Source: RPQJ01 sp963706535
Lineage (GTDB): Bacteria > Pseudomonadota > Gammaproteobacteria > Steroidobacterales > Steroidobacteraceae
NCBI GenBank assembly: GCA_963706535.1
Contig: CAVPMU010000012.1
Coordinates: 496,001 to 560,000, forward strand
Direction of reading: 5' to 3'
Length of the DNA stretch: 64,000 nt
The position numbers and the translations under genes were made by a program. Every line of letters starts with the position of its first letter. The stretch's first letter is position 1. The notes under the pieces are model-generated. The model was not told where the DNA came from. It made no database searches and saw only the letters and a program-made list of their open reading frames with translations. Positions 59,660 through 64,000 of the stretch are shown piece after piece.

Positions 59660-60454
59660 ATGCTGCCCTGGAAGAAACGCAACCGCAGGCAGGCCAGCAG
59701 CGACGAGCCCACGCTGCTCGAGCGCGTCGACTGGCGTGCGCTCGGCGTCGGGGCCGGCGTCGTCGCGGGCATGCTGGCGGTCGGCTGGCTGCTGATGTTC
59801 GCGCTCGACCGGCCGGTGCGCCGCGTGGTGGTCGAAGGCGCGTTCCAGCGCGTCTCGCCGCCGGAGATCGAGAGCGCCGTCGCGCAGGTCGTGCAGGGCG
59901 GGCTCGCGTCGGTGGACCTCGGCAAGGTGCGCGCCCACATCGAACGCATCGACTGGGTGGATACCGCCGTCGTGCGGCGCATGTGGCCGGACGCGATCCG
60001 CGTGTCGATCGTCGAGCAGGTCGCCGCCGCACGCTGGAACGACACCGGACTGCTGAACGCCCGCGGCGAGCTCTTCATCCGCAATGCCCGCTACGCGCCG
60101 CCCGAGCTGCCGCTGCTCGAGGGTCCCGAGGGCAGCGAGGGCGCCGTCGCCCGGCTCTACCTCGATGCGCAGGGTCGCCTGCTCGAAGCCGGCCTGCGGC
60201 TCACGGGCGTGCGCCTCGACGAGCGCGGCGCCTGGGAACTCGCGCTCGCGAACGGCGTGCAGGTGCGGCTCGGCCGGCTCGCGGTCAACGACCGCCTCGA
60301 GCGCTTCATCGCGCTCGCGAGTCCGCTCGTGGCCAAGCGCCTCGCCGAGATCAGGTACGTGGACATGCGCTACACCAATGGTTTCAGCGTCGGCTGGAGC
60401 ACGCGCTCCGCCCTCGCCGTTGCCCCGCAGGAGAACGCGACGCCCGATGGCTAG
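59660..60454 (+). CDS. ftsQ: Cell division protein FtsQ
   Basis: A 264-residue bitopic division protein: a basic cytoplasmic tail (PWKKRNRRQ), one membrane helix (about residues 29-50), a POTRA domain (about 53-122, with VRRVVVEGAFQRVSPPEIESAV and IDWVDTAVVRRMWPDAIRV) and a beta domain to the end (LNARGELF, RYVDMRYTNGFSV). It recruits FtsL and FtsB. The ftsA ATG lies inside its last codons, an 8-base overlap. Confidence 0.95.
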   Translation: MLPWKKRNRRQASSDEPTLLERVDWRALGVGAGVVAGMLAVGWLLMFALDRPVRRVVVEGAFQRVSPPEIESAVAQVVQGGLASVDLGKVRAHIERIDWVDTAVVRRMWPDAIRVSIVEQVAAARWNDTGLLNARGELFIRNARYAPPELPLLEGPEGSEGAVARLYLDAQGRLLEAGLRLTGVRLDERGAWELALANGVQVRLGRLAVNDRLERFIALASPLVAKRLAEIRYVDMRYTNGFSVGWSTRSALAVAPQENATPDG

Positions 60455-61685
60455 GAAACCGGAACGCAACCTGATCGTCGGACTCGACATCGGCACCTCG
60501 AAGGTGGTGGCGATCGTGGGCGAGCTCGCGCCCGACGGGACGATCGAAGTGGTCGGCGTGGGGTCGCACCCCTCGCGCGGCCTGAAGAAGGGCGTGGTCG
60601 TCAACATCGACTCGACCGTGCAGTCCATCCAGCGGGCGGTGGAGGAAGCGGAGCTGATGGCCGGCTGCGAGATCCACTCGGTCTTCGCGGGCATCGCCGG
60701 CAGCCACGTGCGCAGCCTCAACTCGCACGGCATCGTCGCGATCCGCGACAAGGAAGTGACCCCTGGCGACGTGGACCGCGTGATCGACGCGGCGCGCGCG
60801 GTGGCGATCCCCGCCGACCAGAAGATCCTGCACATCCTGCCGCAGGAATTCATCATCGACTCGCAGGAGGGCATCCGCGAGCCGGTCGGCATGTCCGGCG
60901 TGCGCCTCGAGGCGAAGGTGCACATCGTCACCGGCGCGGACAGCGCCGCGCAGAACATCGTCAAGTGCGTGCAGCGCTGCGGGCTAGACGTCGAGGACAT
61001 CGTGCTCGAGCAGCTCGCCTCGAGCTACGCCGTGCTCGCCGAGGACGAGAAGGAACTCGGCGTGTGCCTGGTCGACATCGGCGGCGGCACGACCGACATC
61101 GCCGTGTTCTCCGGCGGCGCCATCCGCCACACCTCGGTGATCGCGATCGCCGGCGACCAGGTCACCAACGACATCGCGGTGAGCCTGCGCACGCCGACGC
61201 ACCACGCCGAGGACCTGAAGATCAAGTACGCCTGCGCGCTGTCGCAGCTCGCGAACCCGGACGAGACGATCGAGGTGCCGAGCGTGGGCGACCGGCCGGC
61301 GCGCCGCCTCGCGCGGCAGACGCTCGCCGAGGTCGTGGAGCCGCGCTACGAGGAACTCTTCGCGCTGGTGCGCGGGGAACTCGGCCGCGCGGGCTTCGAC
61401 GAGATGATCGCCGCCGGCGTCGTGCTGACGGGCGGCAGCGCCAAGATGGAAGGAGTCATCGAGCTCGCCGAGGAGATCTTCCACGCGCCGGTGCGGCTCG
61501 GCTTGCCGCAGGGCGTGAGCGGGCTCGTCGACGTCGTGCGCAATCCCATCCATTCGACGGGCGTGGGCCTCCTGCTGTTCGGGCGGGAGAACCACATGCG
61601 CCGGCATGGCCGCGCGCTGCCGGTCGCCGGCAACGTGCGCAGCGTGGTGGACCGGATGAGGGCGTGGTTTCAAGGCAACTTCTGA
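60447..61685 (+). CDS. ftsA: Cell division protein FtsA
   Basis: An actin-like ATPase of 412 residues that tethers FtsZ to the membrane. It has LIVGLDIGTSKVVAIVGEL, the 1C domain (about residues 85-165), VDIGGGTTDIAVFSGG, GVVLTGGSAKMEG and the C-terminal amphipathic membrane-targeting helix VVDRMRAWFQGNF. The ATG at 60447 overlaps ftsQ. Downstream, a 262-bp gap with heptad element K separates it from ftsZ, longer than any other gap inside the dcw cluster. Confidence 0.97.
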   Translation: MARKPERNLIVGLDIGTSKVVAIVGELAPDGTIEVVGVGSHPSRGLKKGVVVNIDSTVQSIQRAVEEAELMAGCEIHSVFAGIAGSHVRSLNSHGIVAIRDKEVTPGDVDRVIDAARAVAIPADQKILHILPQEFIIDSQEGIREPVGMSGVRLEAKVHIVTGADSAAQNIVKCVQRCGLDVEDIVLEQLASSYAVLAEDEKELGVCLVDIGGGTTDIAVFSGGAIRHTSVIAIAGDQVTNDIAVSLRTPTHHAEDLKIKYACALSQLANPDETIEVPSVGDRPARRLARQTLAEVVEPRYEELFALVRGELGRAGFDEMIAAGVVLTGGSAKMEGVIELAEEIFHAPVRLGLPQGVSGLVDVVRNPIHSTGVGLLLFGRENHMRRHGRALPVAGNVRSVVDRMRAWFQGNF

Positions 61686-61686
61686 A

Positions 61687-61913
61687 GAAGGCTGTGGGCT
61701 GAGGGAAGAAGGCTGTGGGCTGAGGGAAGAAGGCTGTGGGCTGTGGGCTGTGGGCTGTGGGCTGAGGGAAGAAGGCTGTGGGCTGTGGGCTGAGGGCTGA
61801 GGGTCGGAAGGGAAAGAGAGGATGCATCAGGGGCAATAGTTTTCGGCTGGTGGTGCGAGGTGGTGCGGCTGTTTCTTACCTACAGCCCACGGCCCACAGC
61901 CCACAGCCTTCTC
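61687..61913. repeat. Heptad element K between ftsA and ftsZ
   Basis: The left arm (about 61690-61804) is the longest in the window and has higher-order structure: the 21-bp triplet GGCTGTG-GGCTGAG-GGAAGAA is tandemly repeated from 61690 and recurs later. The spacer (61805-61879) starts GTCGGAAGG but otherwise is not like the other cores. The right arm is short (61880-61909, CCTACAG/CCCACGG/CCCACAG). The arms are very unequal, 115 against 30 bases. Confidence 0.88.
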
Positions 61914-61947
61914 GAACGGGTTTTTCATTTTCACGGAGCGTCAAACA

Positions 61948-63120
61948 ATGTTCGTACTGGCAGACACCGAGAATCAGGGGGCCGTCATCAAGGTCGTCGG
62001 CGTCGGCGGCGGCGGCGGCAACGCGGTCACGCACATGGTCGCCTCGGGGATCGAGGGCGTGGACTTCATCTGCATCAACACCGATGCGCAGGCGCTCAAG
62101 CACTCGAAGGTGAAGACCAGCCTGCAGATCGGCTCGAACATCACCAAGGGCCTCGGCGCGGGCGCCGACCCGGAGGTCGGCCGCCAGGCCGCGATGGAGG
62201 ACCGTGACCGCATCGTCGAGCTGGTGGACGGCTCGGACATGATCTTCATCACCGCCGGCATGGGCGGCGGCACGGGCACCGGCGCGGCGCCGGTCGTGGC
62301 GCAGGTCGCGAAGGAACTCGGCATCCTCACCGTGGCCGTGGTCACCAAGCCCTTCGAGATGGAAGGCAACAAGCGGCTCGCGCTCGCGGACCAGGGCATC
62401 AGTGAGCTCGGCAAGTACGTCGACTCGCTGATCACCATCCCGAACCAGAAGCTGCTCACGGTGCTCGGCGGCGACACGACGCTGCTCGACGCGTTCCGCT
62501 CGGCGAACCAGGTGCTGCAGGGCGCCGTGCAGGGCATCGCGGAGCTGATCACGCGGCCCGGCCTCATCAACGTCGATTTCGCCGACGTGAAGACCGTGAT
62601 GGCCGAGACCGGAATGGCGATGATGGGCTCGGGTTCCGCGACCGGCGAGAACCGCGCGCGCGCCGCCGCCGAGGCCGCGATCTCGAGCCCGCTGCTCGAG
62701 GACGTGAACCTCTCGGGTGCGCACGGCCTGCTGATCAACGTCACCGCCGGCATGGACCTGCGCACCAGCGAGTTCCACGTGGTGGGCGACACGATCAAGC
62801 AGTTCGCCTCCGAGGACGCCACCGTGGTCGTGGGCTACGTGATCGATCCGGACATGACCGACCAGATCCGCGTCACGGTCGTCGCCACCGGCATCGGCCG
62901 TCCCGCCGCCGTCCGCGGCATGCCGGCAGGCATACAGCCCAAGGTGGAGGTCGTCGCCGGCGGGCGTGCCGCGCGCCGTCCGCTCGACAACTACGCAGAC
63001 TACGATCGCCCCGCCGTCGAGCGTCGCCGCCAGCGCGCGGTGGGCGACGACATCCGGGCGGATGCCGGCGGTGAGTCGTACCTGGACATTCCGGCGTTTC
63101 TGCGCAGACAGGCAGATTGA
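61948..63120 (+). CDS. ftsZ: Cell division GTPase FtsZ
   Basis: The tubulin-like protein that forms the division ring, 390 residues. It has VVGVGGGGGNAVTHM, the GTP-binding tubulin signature GGGTGTGAAPVVAQ, NVDFADVKTVM (T7 loop activating GTP hydrolysis), a linker of about 50 residues and the conserved C-terminal peptide LDIPAFLRRQ, which binds FtsA and ZipA. GGAG lies about ten bases before the ATG. Because element K intervenes, ftsZ may have its own promoter in the 35 bp before it or inside the element. Confidence 0.98.
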   Translation: MFVLADTENQGAVIKVVGVGGGGGNAVTHMVASGIEGVDFICINTDAQALKHSKVKTSLQIGSNITKGLGAGADPEVGRQAAMEDRDRIVELVDGSDMIFITAGMGGGTGTGAAPVVAQVAKELGILTVAVVTKPFEMEGNKRLALADQGISELGKYVDSLITIPNQKLLTVLGGDTTLLDAFRSANQVLQGAVQGIAELITRPGLINVDFADVKTVMAETGMAMMGSGSATGENRARAAAEAAISSPLLEDVNLSGAHGLLINVTAGMDLRTSEFHVVGDTIKQFASEDATVVVGYVIDPDMTDQIRVTVVATGIGRPAAVRGMPAGIQPKVEVVAGGRAARRPLDNYADYDRPAVERRRQRAVGDDIRADAGGESYLDIPAFLRRQAD

Positions 63121-63123
63121 GGC

Positions 63124-63262
63124 AGGCTGTGGGCCGTAGGCTGTGGGCTGTGGGCTGTGGGGAAGAAGGCTGAGGGCTGAGGGCCGAGGGTCGGAGATGC
63201 AACGCTCCGCTGCCGACCCACAGCCTACAGCCCACAGCCTACAGCCCATACTCCACAGCCTT
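63124..63262. repeat. Heptad element L between ftsZ and lpxC
   Basis: The left arm (63124-63190) is GGCTGTG/GGCCGTA/GGCTGAG units. The core GGGTCGGAGATGCAACGCTCCGCTGCCGACCC closes on itself (GGGTCGG with CCGACCC). The right arm (63217-63262) is CCACAGC/CCTACAG/CCCATAC units. It starts four bases after the ftsZ stop. Confidence 0.88.
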
Positions 63263-63357
63263 CTAAATCAATGGCTTATGCGTCCATTGCAGGTTGTGCT
63301 ACCATCCCCGGCTAACCTTACCGGGGACGCACCCGTGCGTGCGCACCAAGTCCCTAC

Positions 63358-64000
63358 ATGCTCAAGCAACGAACGCTGAAGAACTCCATACGCGCCACCG
63401 GCGTCGGTCTCCACACCGGCAAGAAGGTGCTGATGGTGCTGCGGCCGGCGCCGGCCAACGCCGGAATCACCTTCCGGCGGACGGATCTCGACGAATCGGT
63501 CGACATCCCGGCCTGGGCGGAGAACGTCAGCGAGACGACGCTCGGCACCAGCCTGACGCGGGGCGCCGCCAAGGTCTCCACCGTCGAGCACTTGATGTCC
63601 GCGCTCGCGGGCCTCGGCATCGACAACCTCGTGATCGAGCTGAGCTCGGGCGAAGTGCCGATCATGGACGGAAGCGCCGGTCCGTTCGTGTTCCTGCTGC
63701 AGTCCGCCGGCATCGCGGAGCAGAACGCGCCGAAGAAGTTCGTGCGCATCACGAAGAGCGTGCAGGTCGAGGACGGCGAGAAGTGGGCGCGCTTCGACCC
63801 GTACGACGGCTTCAAGGTGAACTTCGAAATCGAGTTCGACCATCCGGTGTTCAAGCGCCGCTCGCAGACGGCCTCGATGGACTTCTCCACGACCACGTTC
63901 CTGCGCGAGGTGAGCCGGGCGCGCACCTTCGGCTTCATGCGCGACCTCGAGTACATGCGCTCGCACAACCTCGCGCTCGGCGGCAACCTCGACAACGCGA
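63358..64000 (+). CDS. lpxC: UDP-3-O-acyl-N-acetylglucosamine deacetylase, 3'-truncated by the window edge
   Basis: LpxC catalyses the committed step of lipid A synthesis. The first 214 residues are present: LKQRTLKNSIRATGVGLHTG, the zinc ligand His78 in STVEHLMSAL, MDGSAGPFVFLLQSAG with conserved Glu/Asp nearby, and SRARTFGFMRDLEYMR. The remaining third, including the other two zinc ligands, lies outside. In the 95 bp upstream are an extended -10-like TGCTACCAT (63297-63305) and a CCCCGG/CCGGGG hairpin (63306-63326), so it may have its own promoter and structured leader. The position after ftsZ is standard. Confidence 0.97.
   Translation, partial: MLKQRTLKNSIRATGVGLHTGKKVLMVLRPAPANAGITFRRTDLDESVDIPAWAENVSETTLGTSLTRGAAKVSTVEHLMSALAGLGIDNLVIELSSGEVPIMDGSAGPFVFLLQSAGIAEQNAPKKFVRITKSVQVEDGEKWARFDPYDGFKVNFEIEFDHPVFKRRSQTASMDFSTTTFLREVSRARTFGFMRDLEYMRSHNLALGGNLDNA

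Overview
The window is a 64 kb stretch of a high-GC gammaproteobacterial chromosome. Gene content and order point that way: tkt-gap-pgk-pyk with metK divergent, kdsD-kdsC-lptCAB-rpoN-hpf-rapZ, ibaG-murA, petABC-sspAB, rsmI-rnpB-mraZ, and a complete division and cell wall (dcw) cluster ending in lpxC. I infer a Xanthomonadales/Nevskiales-like lineage, but no 16S rRNA or other marker is present to settle it. Coding density is high, ATGA/GTGA start-stop overlaps are common, and several genes start at GTG or TTG. No insertion sequence, prophage, CRISPR array or tRNA was seen.

Layout. 1-4.8 kb: end of adk, convergent rnd, a small membrane protein, mpl (murein peptide recycling), a LON-domain protein and a small SANT-like protein. 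4.8-8.8 kb: a surface-glycan island with a double glycosyltransferase fusion, a sulfotransferase and a GT2-type glycosyltransferase. 8.8-13 kb: hemL, crcB, a GumN/TraB protein, cpdA and an O-methyltransferase. 13-16 kb: the activated methyl cycle genes metK and ahcY, with an SAH riboswitch before ahcY. 16-22 kb: tkt-gap-pgk-pyk. 22-30 kb: a penicillin-acylase-type Ntn hydrolase, a MoxR ATPase with a VWA partner, an exported PrxQ, a patatin and mgtE. 30-38 kb: rapZ, hpf, rpoN, the lpt/kds envelope operon, then ibaG and murA. 38-42 kb: cytochrome bc1 and sspAB. 42-46 kb: yraN, lpoA, rsmI and rnpB. 46-64 kb: mraZ-rsmH-ftsL-ftsI-murE-murF-mraY-murD-ftsW-murG-murC-ddl-ftsQ-ftsA-ftsZ and the 5' part of lpxC.

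The most unusual content is intergenic. Ten gaps carry low-complexity sequence built from 7-bp units, usually as two inverted arms (for example GCGGATA against TATCCGC, or GGCTGTG against CACAGCC) around a short palindromic core. They occur in convergent, co-directional and divergent gaps, never inside a recognised gene, and often fill the space where a ribosome binding site, promoter or terminator would be expected. Two other repeat types are present. One is a 19-21 bp perfect hairpin with the core GGGGACGCT, found twice and once abutting the rnpB -10 box. The other is a 35-bp perfect inverted repeat with a nearby inverted copy of its spacer, in front of the VWA gene.

Most genes serve envelope construction: peptidoglycan precursors (murA, mpl, murC-F, mraY, murG, ddl), septal synthesis (ftsI, ftsW, lpoA), division (ftsA, ftsL, ftsQ, ftsZ) and LPS (kdsC, kdsD, lptA, lptB, lptC, lpxC). 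Sequence-supported regulation includes three MraZ boxes in front of mraZ and the SAH riboswitch in front of ahcY.
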